A DNA stretch of 64,000 nt from Granulosicoccus sp045106855 (GTDB taxonomy: Bacteria > Pseudomonadota > Gammaproteobacteria > Granulosicoccales > Granulosicoccaceae): the NCBI GenBank assembly GCA_045106855.1, contig JBGCFI010000074.1:98620-162619 (forward strand), given 5' to 3'. The notes beneath the pieces were generated by a model. The model saw only the letters and a list, made by a program, of their open reading frames with translations. It was not told where the DNA came from and ran no database searches. Below, one piece after another: positions 44,322-54,100 of the stretch (within the stretch, counting starts at the first letter, position 1; each line of letters begins with the position of its first letter). The translations under genes and the position numbers were made by a program.

Positions 44322-46393
44322 ACAGGGTGGTCGCAATATCCATCAAGCGCAATATGGTTAGTGATCCCTTTTCCGGCCATACGTACTGCTTTTCGCTGTG
44401 AGGAATGGTGCCATTCGATTCGACGCTGTGTAAGCCGGATCACTAACAACAACAAGTTGAGAGCAACTCCTGAGTATTCGCCCTCCGACGCAAGTCGCGA
44501 TAATACTTGCGTCAAATTACTTGGTAATACCATTTTTAAAGCGGTGTCTTCAAGCGTCCACAGCTGTCGAAAAGAGCCAGGCTCTCCCTGCCGTGCAGTG
44601 CGCCCCACAAGCTGACGATCGATACGCCTTGCATCGTTGAATGCAAGAGATACCACGTGAAGACCACCAAGCCTAGCCACGCCGGGACCAAGAGGTATAT
44701 CTGTGCCGCGACCAGCCATATTAGTCGCCACGGTTATTCTGCCAGATTGACCAGCTTCGGCAACAATTGTCGCTTCGTCGCTGTCCTGACTAGCGTCCAG
44801 CACATTGTGTTTAAATGCATACGCCGCTAGCATTGCGCTGATTGCACCCGATTGCTCCACACTACGAGTCCCAATGAGAACAGGCCTCTTCTGGCCGACG
44901 ACGTCACGAACCTCTTCTATCAGCGCGTCAAGTTGTTCAGCATGCGAAATAAACACTCGAGTGGGCAATACCGTCAAACGCAATGGTTTGTGTGCCGATA
45001 CACATACCATGGAAGCTCCATAGGTTCTAGACAGCTCACTTCTGACTTCTTGCAGTGTTCCACTAGTACCCACAAGTCGAACATAGCGGCGGAAAAAACT
45101 CTGGAATGCGATGGACGCTACTGTCTGACTCTCCGGTGTAGCTTTACAACGTTCTTTCAATTCAAGCAGACTGTGAAGTCCATTTTGTAAACGTCTATCA
45201 GGTAGTGCTCGTCCACTTTGCTCGTCAACCAGCAAAACCTGTCCGTCCCGCACAACGTAGTCATGATCGCGCTGCCACAAATGTAAGACGATCAGCGCTT
45301 GTCTTACACGCTCATTTCGATATCGCTTTGCACGCCACGCTCCCGGAACCTTCTGTGCAAGTCGCTCAAGTGATTTTTTACCGGTCTCAGTCAGTGTCAC
45401 TTCACGGGTTTCGCGCCGCAGCTGAAAATCACTTTCCACCGATAGTAGTTGTGCCAGTGCAAGAGAGACGCTAGCCTCATTTTCTAATGTGTCTCTAGCC
45501 ATTAAGGGCGCCGCCAGTACCAAAGGCGTTCTTGCTTCATCCAGTAGCATGCTGTCTGCCTCATCGAGAATAGCGGCACACAAACCTCGTTGTAGATATT
45601 CTGAAGATATCCGCGTGCTCGGGTTTACCAGCGCTCCAAGATGCTGAACCAGCGGGCTAGAAACGGGTCCACGTAATAGCGCATCTCGCATCCAGTCGAA
45701 TCCTGCCTGTTTACCGGTAAGATGAGTAATATCGCAATCGTAAGCTGCTCGTCGCGCGCTGTCGTTCATGTCTGGACGCACAAATCCGCTTGTCAATCCA
45801 AGTGCCGTATAAAGAGGGTCCAACAGATTTGCATCACGCTCGGCCAAATAGTCATTAGCCGTCAGTACATGCACCGGGGTGCCATCAATTGCCATGACTG
45901 CGGCCGCCAGAGCGGTAGCAAGTGTTTTACCCTCGCCAGTAGGCATCTCGACAAACCGGCCAAATAACAACGCAATTGCAGCTCGGCATTGCCCTTCACG
46001 CGGAGATAGCAAAAGTACCTGTTTTGATAAGACGCAAACGTATGCCAATGCCTCCGACAATAAGTTATCGTCGTAACCCTCGCGTAGAATGCGCAGACGT
46101 AAACTTTCAAACTCTGCTTTCCTGGCGGCGGTTGATACGCTATTCAGCTCGCCTATACGGCACTCAAGCATAGAGAATATGTGATCGGAAAATCTCTGCT
46201 CATGCGACGTCCGAAACATGCCACTCAAACGCTTAAAATGTACGCTGAAATTATACCCGGCGAGTTTGTTTGCCGCAGAGCGTTCAGGGGCAGAACCATA
46301 GCGTAATCCTGGCCTGCACCTGGCGGGATAGTCAGTTTGTAAGGAGGTGATAGTAAAAGCTTGTCTGAGATTCACGTCGTCAATCTCCACCAT
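44318..46393 (-). CDS. Accessory SecA-like preprotein translocase ATPase
   Basis: A 691-residue DEAD-box motor of the SecA family, shorter than housekeeping SecA (about 900). The Walker A is MPTGEGKT (150-157), the DEADS box is at 277-281, TNMAGRGTD at 557-565 and GRTARQG at 597-603. A preprotein-crosslinking region is present, but the C-terminal scaffold is shortened and the zinc-binding tail is absent. It should drive translocation of a few special substrates, with the GAF-HlyD adaptor encoded just upstream and overlapping by 22 bases. It is not the housekeeping SecA. Confidence 0.88.
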   Translation of the reverse strand: MVEIDDVNLRQAFTITSLQTDYPARCRPGLRYGSAPERSAANKLAGYNFSVHFKRLSGMFRTSHEQRFSDHIFSMLECRIGELNSVSTAARKAEFESLRLRILREGYDDNLLSEALAYVCVLSKQVLLLSPREGQCRAAIALLFGRFVEMPTGEGKTLATALAAAVMAIDGTPVHVLTANDYLAERDANLLDPLYTALGLTSGFVRPDMNDSARRAAYDCDITHLTGKQAGFDWMRDALLRGPVSSPLVQHLGALVNPSTRISSEYLQRGLCAAILDEADSMLLDEARTPLVLAAPLMARDTLENEASVSLALAQLLSVESDFQLRRETREVTLTETGKKSLERLAQKVPGAWRAKRYRNERVRQALIVLHLWQRDHDYVVRDGQVLLVDEQSGRALPDRRLQNGLHSLLELKERCKATPESQTVASIAFQSFFRRYVRLVGTSGTLQEVRSELSRTYGASMVCVSAHKPLRLTVLPTRVFISHAEQLDALIEEVRDVVGQKRPVLIGTRSVEQSGAISAMLAAYAFKHNVLDASQDSDEATIVAEAGQSGRITVATNMAGRGTDIPLGPGVARLGGLHVVSLAFNDARRIDRQLVGRTARQGEPGSFRQLWTLEDTALKMVLPSNLTQVLSRLASEGEYSGVALNLLLLVIRLTQRRIEWHHSSQRKAVRMAGKGITNHIALDGYCDHPV

Positions 46394-47883
46394 AACTCAG
46401 TCAATCGCTGAGCCATGGGTCGTCCCCAAAGCTCCCAAAAATTTGATTTACCAGCGTTCAGCTTGGCAACACCACTTTCACCAGGGTGGGTAGTAACACC
46501 TTCTGGAGAGTTCAGGTTTGCACTCACACGATAATGACTAACACCCTCTATACTCTCAGCAACCGGATGAATCGTGTGAACCTGCAATGGGAGATCTTGC
46601 GCCGGGCGGGCTGTCAGAGCCAGTGTCCCGGATTGTCCGATATATATGTCGCGAACATCACGCTCATGTACAAGAATATGTACGTCGTAAGTATCCGCTT
46701 GAGCTATCTCGAATAGTGTCTCCCCACGTCTGACTGGCGCGCCCACCGCATCAGCTCTATCACCGCTAATGACTAACCCGGTAATAGGAGCTCGTAGTTC
46801 AACCCTGTCAAGTCGTTGATCTACCAGCGCACGTAACGCTTGCTCCCGATCCAGACGAGCTCTGGCAATAGCTGTAGCCTGGCGATTGTGACTGGCCATT
46901 GCATAACGAAACTCCGCTTCTGCGCTAGCGACATCCCCGTCACGACGTGCTCCTTCCTGCTCCAGTTCCAGTTGCTCTAGTTGGACAAGAAGTTGCCCGG
47001 CTTCCACACTATCACCAGGCCTAACCAGTAGTTCATCGATGAATCCGTCGAAGGGTGCTGTAACAAGACGACGCTGCTGCGGAACCAGCTCCGCCTTGGC
47101 CACCACATCACGAGAAAAAGGTACAAACGTAGTCAGCACTGAAAAACCGACGATCGCTACAAGGAGAATTCGTATCCCCGAATAGACAGATCCAAAATGA
47201 GACTTAAGTGATGATGTTAGCTGCCGGCATGCGCTCTCGACTACACCGCGCTCAGCATCTATTCGAAGCGCAAGTGTCGGCGCGCATACCATGGCGACAT
47301 GTTCGAGAAGCTCGATCAATGCAGGTGTAAATATCTCATCCTTCTGCTTTTCAAATAACAACACTCCGACAGCGTCATTGCCTTTGTAGCAAGGAACAAC
47401 CGCGACAGAGACCTGTTCACTGAGTTTAACTGGCAATGGATGCTCATCACGCAAGTCGATATCAGATTCCAATCCCCGAAACAGCACAAGCCGTTCGTAT
47501 TTGAGACTTTCATTCATCACCTGCAGAATCGCAGTCTCATCTTGTGAAACATGTCGCGAGGAAGATGTTTGAGATGTGGCTGCTAGCTCGAGAAGTCCTG
47601 CATCGGAAGCAAGTGCAAGTACCACTCTTGTACCTTTGCCATGTTCCTTGAGAGAAACGACAAACGTATCCAATGTACCTTGCAGATCAGAGGGTGCCAG
47701 TAACGTCTCGATAATCTCCAGTACTATCGCTTGTTTGTGCGCTAAAGCCTCAGCATTAATTGCGCGCTTTACTGTCTGGATTTTATCTGTCTCACTTGCG
47801 AGTGAGATCGGGTCAATACCACTCGGCAGCAGATTTAGCGCCTTGCTATTGTCGAATTCTTCGTGACGTTCGATTGTAGGCAT
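46372..47883 (-). CDS. GAF-domain HlyD-type membrane fusion protein
   Basis: A 503-residue protein. A cytoplasmic GAF-like domain (about 50-205), a TM helix (about 236-256, VAIVGFSVLTTFVPF), then an HlyD-type adaptor: lipoyl halves at about 270-305 (APFDGFIDELLVRPGDSVEAGQ) and about 360-395 (RAPITGLVISG), joined by a coiled coil (about 305-358). The periplasmic end is beta-rich. GAF sensing on an adaptor is unusual. It is the first gene of the SecA-like operon and would link sensing to transport. Confidence 0.86.
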   Translation of the reverse strand: MPTIERHEEFDNSKALNLLPSGIDPISLASETDKIQTVKRAINAEALAHKQAIVLEIIETLLAPSDLQGTLDTFVVSLKEHGKGTRVVLALASDAGLLELAATSQTSSSRHVSQDETAILQVMNESLKYERLVLFRGLESDIDLRDEHPLPVKLSEQVSVAVVPCYKGNDAVGVLLFEKQKDEIFTPALIELLEHVAMVCAPTLALRIDAERGVVESACRQLTSSLKSHFGSVYSGIRILLVAIVGFSVLTTFVPFSRDVVAKAELVPQQRRLVTAPFDGFIDELLVRPGDSVEAGQLLVQLEQLELEQEGARRDGDVASAEAEFRYAMASHNRQATAIARARLDREQALRALVDQRLDRVELRAPITGLVISGDRADAVGAPVRRGETLFEIAQADTYDVHILVHERDVRDIYIGQSGTLALTARPAQDLPLQVHTIHPVAESIEGVSHYRVSANLNSPEGVTTHPGESGVAKLNAGKSNFWELWGRPMAQRLTELWWRLTT

Positions 47884-48428
47884 GACGCTTTAGGGGACTC
47901 GGGCAGTCTGATAGGGCGGCAACTACAAGATCCAATCTCAATAGATGGCAGCGGATAGCTCCGCTTTGTATTGCAATACGCGTTTATAAGTCACTAAATA
48001 AGTGCAATCTACATTCCACAGGCATGCTCCAACGCGCATTGGTTAACACCGAGGGCTATGGTTTCTCTTCAAAAGCCGTATTTGTTCACGCTTGTAACCA
48101 AAAACATCATTTTCAGGCTCTAACCTTAGAATGCTTATCAGTGATGTCAAATTTCCGTCACACATCCCCGGAGACGACAAATGCAGTTTACATTTTCATC
48201 GCTTGAACAGCGACTTAATCCTTTTCGGTCGCCGTGTGGGAGTTACTTGCATTAATACTACTTATTGAACGCGTGAATTACTGACATCAAGTCGTGACAT
48301 CAATGCAGCCACTTCATAAGTAATGGCGTTCGAATTAGGTACAGTATGTTTAACGAAAGTGTGGTGACTTTTGTTAATCCTCCTCCAAGTGGTGTTTGAG
48401 GCAAGGAGCCCACAGAGACCAAGGATGG
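47884..48428. other. Intergenic region upstream of the GAF-HlyD operon
   Basis: 545 bases with no secure gene. The operon promoter must be here (minus strand). A short hairpin GACCA/TGGTC (48417-48430) with a T run follows on the plus strand, but no plus-strand gene precedes it. Confidence 0.4.
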
Positions 48429-48680
48429 TCATCTTTTTTTACCTTCGAGTTGTTTAGCGAGCCGTCTGCTTGGAGCTCTAGGAAAAAGCAACTTGATTCT
48501 GGTGTCAACAGCTTTTATGAGGTTGACGCTCTGATTTGAAACACACTTCCAGCCTTTTGACCAGATGACGCCCTGTCCATAACCTGGGGTAGAGACGACC
48601 ATCAGATGATAGGCATCTGTCGGGCTGTCAATGACTACTTTTGTAACTCCGGTAATATTACCTCTGTACATGAAAACCAC
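48429..48680 (-). CDS. Small hypothetical protein
   Basis: An 83-residue frame with a GTG start; an ATG at 48671 would give 80 residues. It is basic at the C-terminus (PRAPSRRLAKQLEGKKR) and has plausible beta-strand composition (VVIDSPTDAYHLMVVS). No ribosome site or family is recognised. Confidence 0.3.
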   Translation of the reverse strand: MVFMYRGNITGVTKVVIDSPTDAYHLMVVSTPGYGQGVIWSKGWKCVSNQSVNLIKAVDTRIKLLFPRAPSRRLAKQLEGKKR

Positions 48681-48752
48681 AGGGATTTAAGGAGTGCGTA
48701 ACAGCCATACCTCGTTAACAGGCATGACTGTTCGATTTCAATTGAACGAACG

Positions 48753-50960
48753 TTACGCGAATTTAATACCGCTGGCAGTCATAGGCAGCCGTGTTATTCG
48801 CTGACCAATGGCATCGTAGATAGCATTAGCCAGCGCAGGGCCTGCCGGAGGTAGTCCGGGCTCACCCACTCCACTTGGTGCTTTATTCGATGGCATAATA
48901 TGCACATTTACTTTTGGCATATCAGCTATGCGAAGTGGCTCGTATTGCGGAAAATTGCCTTGCTCAACCACACCGTTCATCAAGGTTATTTGATTACGCA
49001 TCACTGCACCCAAGCCATACCCGATACTCCCCTCCATTTGTGCTCTAATTACGTCCGGATTAACGGCGATACCGCAATCGACAGCGCATGTAAATTTGTC
49101 GATCGAGATCGCTCCATCGCTGTCTGTTGATACGTCTGCAACCTGTGCGACATAAGTACCAAAGGACTTATGCACCGCAATTCCACGGCCCTTGCCATTG
49201 GCAGATTTTTTATCCCACCCGGCCTTTTCTGCTGCGAGTTTAAGCACACCTGCAAATCTTGCCTGGTCTTCGATGGATTCATCCAGATGCGCTAGTCGAA
49301 ACTCGACAGGATCCTTGCCCGCTGCTTCTGCAGCCATATCCATCAGCACTTCCATCGTGTAACCGGATTGGCTGTGACCGACAGAGCGCCACCATAAAAC
49401 AGGCATTGGCGATTCGTAATCAGTGAGACCTAAAGCCATCGGTAGCTGGTAAGGCGTGTCTACAATGCCCTCAACAGAGAAATGATCTACACCATTGTGC
49501 ACAGCAATACTCTCCATAGGACCACCTTTGAATATGGATTGCGCTACTGAACGATGCCCCCAGGCGGCAACCTTTCCATCTTCACCGATACCGATATGAG
49601 CTCTCTGCGCGAACATAGGCCGATAAAATCCACCGGCGAGATCATCTTCCCGTGTCCAGACAAGCTTGACGGCTTTTTCCCCACCGAGTGCCACAAAAGC
49701 CATGGCAGCCTGAGCGTGATAGTCAGACTTTCCGTTTGCACGCCTACCGAATGAGCCACCGGCATAGTACGTTACGATTTCAATTTTTTCCGCGGGCAAT
49801 TGCGTAATTGCAGCAAGCGTTGGGTGCGTAATCATCGGAAACTGGCAACCGTCGTGCAAACGTATGCCACCATCCCCTGTTGGCTCTATAACGCAATTAA
49901 CAGGTTCCATTGGTGCATGGGCCAGCAGTGGAAAATGAAAGTCCGCGGATACGGAATTTCCTGCCCCCTTCGCAGCTTGTTCAATTGCCGCCAGATCACC
50001 GTTACCTGTTGCATCGTATGTTGGATCAGCATCAAGTTTAGCCGTGTACTCACTGAGCATTTCCGCAGAACCTCGCTCATCGGCTGCAGAATTGTCCCAT
50101 TCGGCACTGATGGCTCGTCGCGCCTTAATTGAAGCCCAAGTGGACTCCGCATAAACAGCCACACCCGAATTATCCGGCAATGCCTTGGCATCTATAAATC
50201 CGTTAACCTCTTTGGCACCCTGAAGGTCGAAGCTCTTGAGCTCCCCCCCGAACAATGGAGACCGTAGTATGGTGACATACACCATATTGGGTACTTTCAC
50301 ATCTATGGCAAAAACCGCTTTGCCGGTGGTTTTAGACAAACTGTCCTTGCGTTGAAGTTTGTTCTTACCAATTAATCTGAAATTGCCTGCATCCTTTAAC
50401 GCGGGTTCTGCCGCCGGGGTAAGCTTGGATGCTTGTGCAACAAATTTACCAATTGACGCCTGTTTACCATCACCACTATCCAGGATACCTTCTTCGAGTT
50501 TCACTTTGGCAGCATCTACTCCCCACTCAGAAGCTGCCGCCCGCACCAGAACCTCGCGTGCAGCAGCACCGGCTTGACGGTACTGCAAAAAGGAATTGGC
50601 AATTGCAGTTGAACCTCCCGTGCCTTGACCGCCGAAAGCCAGATTTTTAAAGTTCTCACCTGAGGGCGCAAACTCGACTTCTACTTGATCCCAGGCTACA
50701 TCCAGTTCTTCAGCTACCAGAGTTGTCAATCCCGTGGTTGTTCCCTGCCCCATTTCAAAATGTTTCAGTACGACAGTGACGATACCGTCCGGAGATATTT
50801 TGACAAAGGGATTAAACCCAACGCTGTCAGCCGGTGCCGAGCCCGTTGCTACAGCCAACACGCCACTGGCATTGAATCCGATGGCCAAAGAGCCGCCGAG
50901 TACCGCTGCACTTTTTAGGAACTTACGTCTGTTCATAGTTACTGTATCTGATGCGTCCAT
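48753..50960 (-). CDS. Tat-exported molybdenum hydroxylase large subunit (isoquinoline oxidoreductase-like)
   Basis: A 735-residue protein of the IorB-type aldehyde-oxidase family. The Tat signal NRRKFLKSAAVLGG is near residues 10-23, so export as a folded enzyme is expected. Mo-cofactor segments are visible: MGQGTTTGL near 70, GGQGTGGSTAIA near 109, GGSFGRRANG near 402, and GVGEPGLPPAGPALANA close to the end with the catalytic Glu. It pairs with the [2Fe-2S] subunit 3 bases upstream and has no FAD subunit. It likely oxidises N-heterocycles or aldehydes and passes electrons to cytochrome c (inference). The start may be internal Met9. Confidence 0.9.
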   Translation of the reverse strand: MDASDTVTMNRRKFLKSAAVLGGSLAIGFNASGVLAVATGSAPADSVGFNPFVKISPDGIVTVVLKHFEMGQGTTTGLTTLVAEELDVAWDQVEVEFAPSGENFKNLAFGGQGTGGSTAIANSFLQYRQAGAAAREVLVRAAASEWGVDAAKVKLEEGILDSGDGKQASIGKFVAQASKLTPAAEPALKDAGNFRLIGKNKLQRKDSLSKTTGKAVFAIDVKVPNMVYVTILRSPLFGGELKSFDLQGAKEVNGFIDAKALPDNSGVAVYAESTWASIKARRAISAEWDNSAADERGSAEMLSEYTAKLDADPTYDATGNGDLAAIEQAAKGAGNSVSADFHFPLLAHAPMEPVNCVIEPTGDGGIRLHDGCQFPMITHPTLAAITQLPAEKIEIVTYYAGGSFGRRANGKSDYHAQAAMAFVALGGEKAVKLVWTREDDLAGGFYRPMFAQRAHIGIGEDGKVAAWGHRSVAQSIFKGGPMESIAVHNGVDHFSVEGIVDTPYQLPMALGLTDYESPMPVLWWRSVGHSQSGYTMEVLMDMAAEAAGKDPVEFRLAHLDESIEDQARFAGVLKLAAEKAGWDKKSANGKGRGIAVHKSFGTYVAQVADVSTDSDGAISIDKFTCAVDCGIAVNPDVIRAQMEGSIGYGLGAVMRNQITLMNGVVEQGNFPQYEPLRIADMPKVNVHIMPSNKAPSGVGEPGLPPAGPALANAIYDAIGQRITRLPMTASGIKFA

Positions 50961-50962
50961 GA

Positions 50963-51424
50963 TTAGCCCTCCAGAATGTCAGATGCACGATGGATTGCTG
51001 CACGAATGCGGTGATAGGTGGCGCAACGACAAGCGTTGCCCTGCATAAACGTGTCAATATCGTCATCAGTAGGTTTTGCATTATTGGACAACAGCCCAGC
51101 TGCGGACATAATCTGACCTGACTGACAGTAACCACATTGCACAACGTCAAGTTCCTGCCACGCAGCTTGAACAGCTTTCGCCTGGGGAGTATCTATGACG
51201 TCTATGGTAGTGACTTCACTTTCGCCAACAGCACTGACGGGCAAGACACAGGACCTTTGCGGTTGTCCATTGATGTGCACAGTGCACGCTCCACAGGAGG
51301 CGACTCCACAACCAAATTTTGTACCTGTAAGATTAAGCTCATCGCGTATCACCCATAACAACGGGGTGTCGGCATCCGCCTCAACCTGACGGGACTCGCC
51401 ATTAATATTTAACGTAATTGGCAT
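50963..51424 (-). CDS. Molybdenum hydroxylase [2Fe-2S] subunit
   Basis: A 153-residue IorA-like iron-sulfur subunit. Cluster ligands are in CGVASCGACTVH, the QRSCVLPV segment, CGYCQSGQI and CRCATYHRI. It carries electrons from the Mo subunit encoded 3 bases downstream. Unlike CoxS there is no FAD partner. Confidence 0.93.
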   Translation of the reverse strand: MPITLNINGESRQVEADADTPLLWVIRDELNLTGTKFGCGVASCGACTVHINGQPQRSCVLPVSAVGESEVTTIDVIDTPQAKAVQAAWQELDVVQCGYCQSGQIMSAAGLLSNNAKPTDDDIDTFMQGNACRCATYHRIRAAIHRASDILEG

Positions 51425-51768
51425 TTGAATATTCCCTCATGGTGTAAATGTTATCAATAGCTTTTAGTATCTTGTGTTCAGGAAAACAGACGTATCCGAC
51501 CAACGTAGACACTAAAAGCACCGGTGTCAGAAATTACATTCATCAGTATAAAATGCCCTTTGATCACATGCAAATTTTACTGGCGCCGTACTTTAACCAC
51601 GATTCATCCACTTGCACATACACCCAAACTATTACATTTGTGATCCAAACAAGATCAAACCACTTTGAATCGAATTTAATGAAATTCAGAGTCAAATGAA
51701 ATATCAATGTTTATTATGGACACATTAACAGGCGCAATTTACGAGGACTGAATCCGATCACCGCTCAT
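51425..51768. other. Intergenic region upstream of the Mo hydroxylase
   Basis: 344 bases, AT-rich, with no supported gene. It holds the promoter for the two-gene Mo hydroxylase operon on the minus strand and lies past the 3' end of the hydrolase gene. Confidence 0.4.
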
Positions 51769-52539
51769 CTACCGACCAACTTCGTCCGCCAACCAGCGTA
51801 CTATCGTGTCAATCAGCATTCTTTCGTGATTACTGTCATCAAAGAAATGATATGCATCAGCGATAACTAATTGGGAATATCTCGCATTGTGGGATGCGGC
51901 CTGCCTGCGTTTTAAAGAAGTTTCCAACACGGTGGGAAAATCCCTGCTGCCATATATATCAAGAACTGGAATTGTAATGAGTTTCAGGGACTGAGCGCTG
52001 TTTATCTCAGGATTGTTATGCTGGGCACTCATACCAATTGCTACCAGCGCTTCAATGTTGTGTTCGGATTGGGCCAGGTAGTAACTGGCCATCGTTGCAC
52101 CCTGACTATGCGCCACTACAACGATTGTTGACATTCCTCTCTCTAAAAGGAAATCGGTAGCCGCCTGCAAACGGACAGGAACCTCTGGGTACAGTGATAC
52201 GTAGTCTTGGTACGCAGCACTTTTTGCCAGCAACGGCAATTGTATTGATAATGTATTCCAGCCGAACTCAGTCATTCTCACTCTGACAGGCCGGACCACT
52301 TGTTCCCAGTCTGGATGCAGACCTGTTCCATGCAAAACAATAATCGCTTTCGATGAACTGGATGATGACTCTGTAAAGATGCCTAAGAACCGGTGACCGT
52401 CAGAGTCAAGAAAAACAGGCTCTCCATCAAAAATTGAATCAACTGTTTGTTCAATCCAGCGCTGCTCTCTTTCGACATTAGTTGCAAACAACGGAAACGA
52501 TAAGATTGCGATCAGGCTTCCAAAATAAATGTTCTTCAT
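51769..52539 (-). CDS. DUF3530-like exported alpha/beta-hydrolase
   Basis: A 256-residue protein with a short signal segment (FGSLIAILSFPLFA). The fold is alpha/beta-hydrolase: VLHGTGLHPDW near 90, the nucleophile elbow VVAHSQGAT near 145, the Asp in LDIYGSRD, and the His in DAYHFF. Related proteins are annotated DUF3530, with unknown substrates. It appears alone. Confidence 0.82.
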   Translation of the reverse strand: MKNIYFGSLIAILSFPLFATNVEREQRWIEQTVDSIFDGEPVFLDSDGHRFLGIFTESSSSSSKAIIVLHGTGLHPDWEQVVRPVRVRMTEFGWNTLSIQLPLLAKSAAYQDYVSLYPEVPVRLQAATDFLLERGMSTIVVVAHSQGATMASYYLAQSEHNIEALVAIGMSAQHNNPEINSAQSLKLITIPVLDIYGSRDFPTVLETSLKRRQAASHNARYSQLVIADAYHFFDDSNHERMLIDTIVRWLADEVGR

Positions 52540-52856
52540 CTACATTGACTCATTTTATATACGATAAAGCATCTTTACATCTACCGGCTTCACAAAAAAA
52601 CCAAACATACTACGCTGCATTGACACGGCTCTGGTGTGCGCTGGAAATTGCTGGCACTGTACAATAGAGATTTAGAAAAATTAATATTATCGGCGCCCTG
52701 AATTCAAATAAATCAATCGGCAAATAAAACTACTGAAAAAACTATGAAAACCGGACTCGCACTTGGCATAATCTGGCCAACATGTATTCTACATACTCAC
52801 GCTTTAATGATGTAAGACAAACAAATTCCCTATGGCTAACTACAGGATTCAAGCAG

Positions 52857-54059
52857 ATGGCAGGCCCGCTCAGTTCAGTTCGCATACTAGATCTCAGTAA
52901 CATGATATCTGGCCCATTGGGTGCCATGATTCTTGCCGATCAGGGTGCCGATGTCATCAAGGTAGAGAGCCCGGCAGGCGATTCATCCCGGCATGTGGCA
53001 ACACGTCGAGGCGGTTTCTCTGCCTCTTTTTTGAATAACAATCGTAACAAAAGATCCATAGTACTCGATTTGAAAAAGGAAGGTGCTACCGCTGCACTAC
53101 ATCAGCTGATCAGTACAGCGGATGTAGTGATTCAGAATTTTCGGCCAGGGGTAGTCGATCGACTTGATATTGGTTATGAGCGAGCGAAAAAAATTAGCCC
53201 GAAAATTATCTATGCCTCTATATCAGGATTCGGCCAGACCGGTCCTTATGCACATAAACCAGTATTTGACCCACTCGTTCAATCATTATCCGGATTAACG
53301 ACAATTCAAGCTGGATCAAATGATAGGCGCCCCACCCTCGTTCGCACCATTGTCCCAGACAAATTAACCGGATTCACTATAGCCCAATCTGTATCTGCCG
53401 CATTGTTTGCCCGTGAACGATCAGGTGAGGGACAACATATTCAACTCAGTATGCTGGATACTGTTGTGTATTTTCTATGGTCTTCCGATATGGGTGGACA
53501 CACGTTTTCTGGTGACGAACTCGAATCGGAAACAGCACAAAGTTTTATTGATCTGATTTATGAGACCGCCGATGGATATATGTCCGTTGCAGCATTCAGG
53601 CGAACGGACTGGGAAAAATTGGCAGACGCGTGTGAATGTCCTGAATGGAAAACTGACCATCGTTTTCTGACTACGGCGGGTCTTGAAGAATTCAAGAATG
53701 AGCGATTACAGCTGACCCAGAATGCGCTTCTTAAATTTACAACCAGCGAGTGGATTAAACGACTGGACAAATACGATGTACCGCATGCTCCCGTGCTCAC
53801 GCGTGGTGAAATGATCGAACACCCACAAATCACTGCAAACGGACTATTAGTTGAAAATGAGCACCCATACGCAGGCAACCTGAGACAGCCACGATCACCA
53901 GCTTTGTTCAGTGGCACACCCGCCGAGTACAGGATGGGTGGTCCGCAGTTAGGAGAGCACACCTTGGAAATACTCGAAGAGTCAGGTATTGAACGCGCGC
54001 ATATAGAGCAATTGTTGATCACTGGAGCAGCGTCAGCGTGGAATAATAATGAAAACTAA
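52857..54059 (+). CDS. CaiB/BaiF family CoA-transferase
   Basis: A 400-residue class III CoA-transferase. The ATG at 52857 (MAGPLSSVRILDLS) is chosen because the family starts there; a longer frame opens at 52782 but gives an atypical N-tail. Motifs are DQGADVIKVESPAGD, NNNRNKRSIVLDLK, VIQNFRPGVVDRL, and IQLSMLDTVVYF, which holds the catalytic Asp. These enzymes swap CoA between carboxylic acids; the pair here is unknown. A GST gene follows 41 bases later and may share the transcript. Confidence 0.92.
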   Translation: MAGPLSSVRILDLSNMISGPLGAMILADQGADVIKVESPAGDSSRHVATRRGGFSASFLNNNRNKRSIVLDLKKEGATAALHQLISTADVVIQNFRPGVVDRLDIGYERAKKISPKIIYASISGFGQTGPYAHKPVFDPLVQSLSGLTTIQAGSNDRRPTLVRTIVPDKLTGFTIAQSVSAALFARERSGEGQHIQLSMLDTVVYFLWSSDMGGHTFSGDELESETAQSFIDLIYETADGYMSVAAFRRTDWEKLADACECPEWKTDHRFLTTAGLEEFKNERLQLTQNALLKFTTSEWIKRLDKYDVPHAPVLTRGEMIEHPQITANGLLVENEHPYAGNLRQPRSPALFSGTPAEYRMGGPQLGEHTLEILEESGIERAHIEQLLITGAASAWNNNEN

Positions 54060-54100
54060 TCAATCTAACGATAGTCTGCGGAAAAACAAAGGTATGCTGA

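Noticed and set aside
44318..46393. Housekeeping SecA
   Set aside because: It is much shorter, lacks the zinc tail and sits in an export-type operon.
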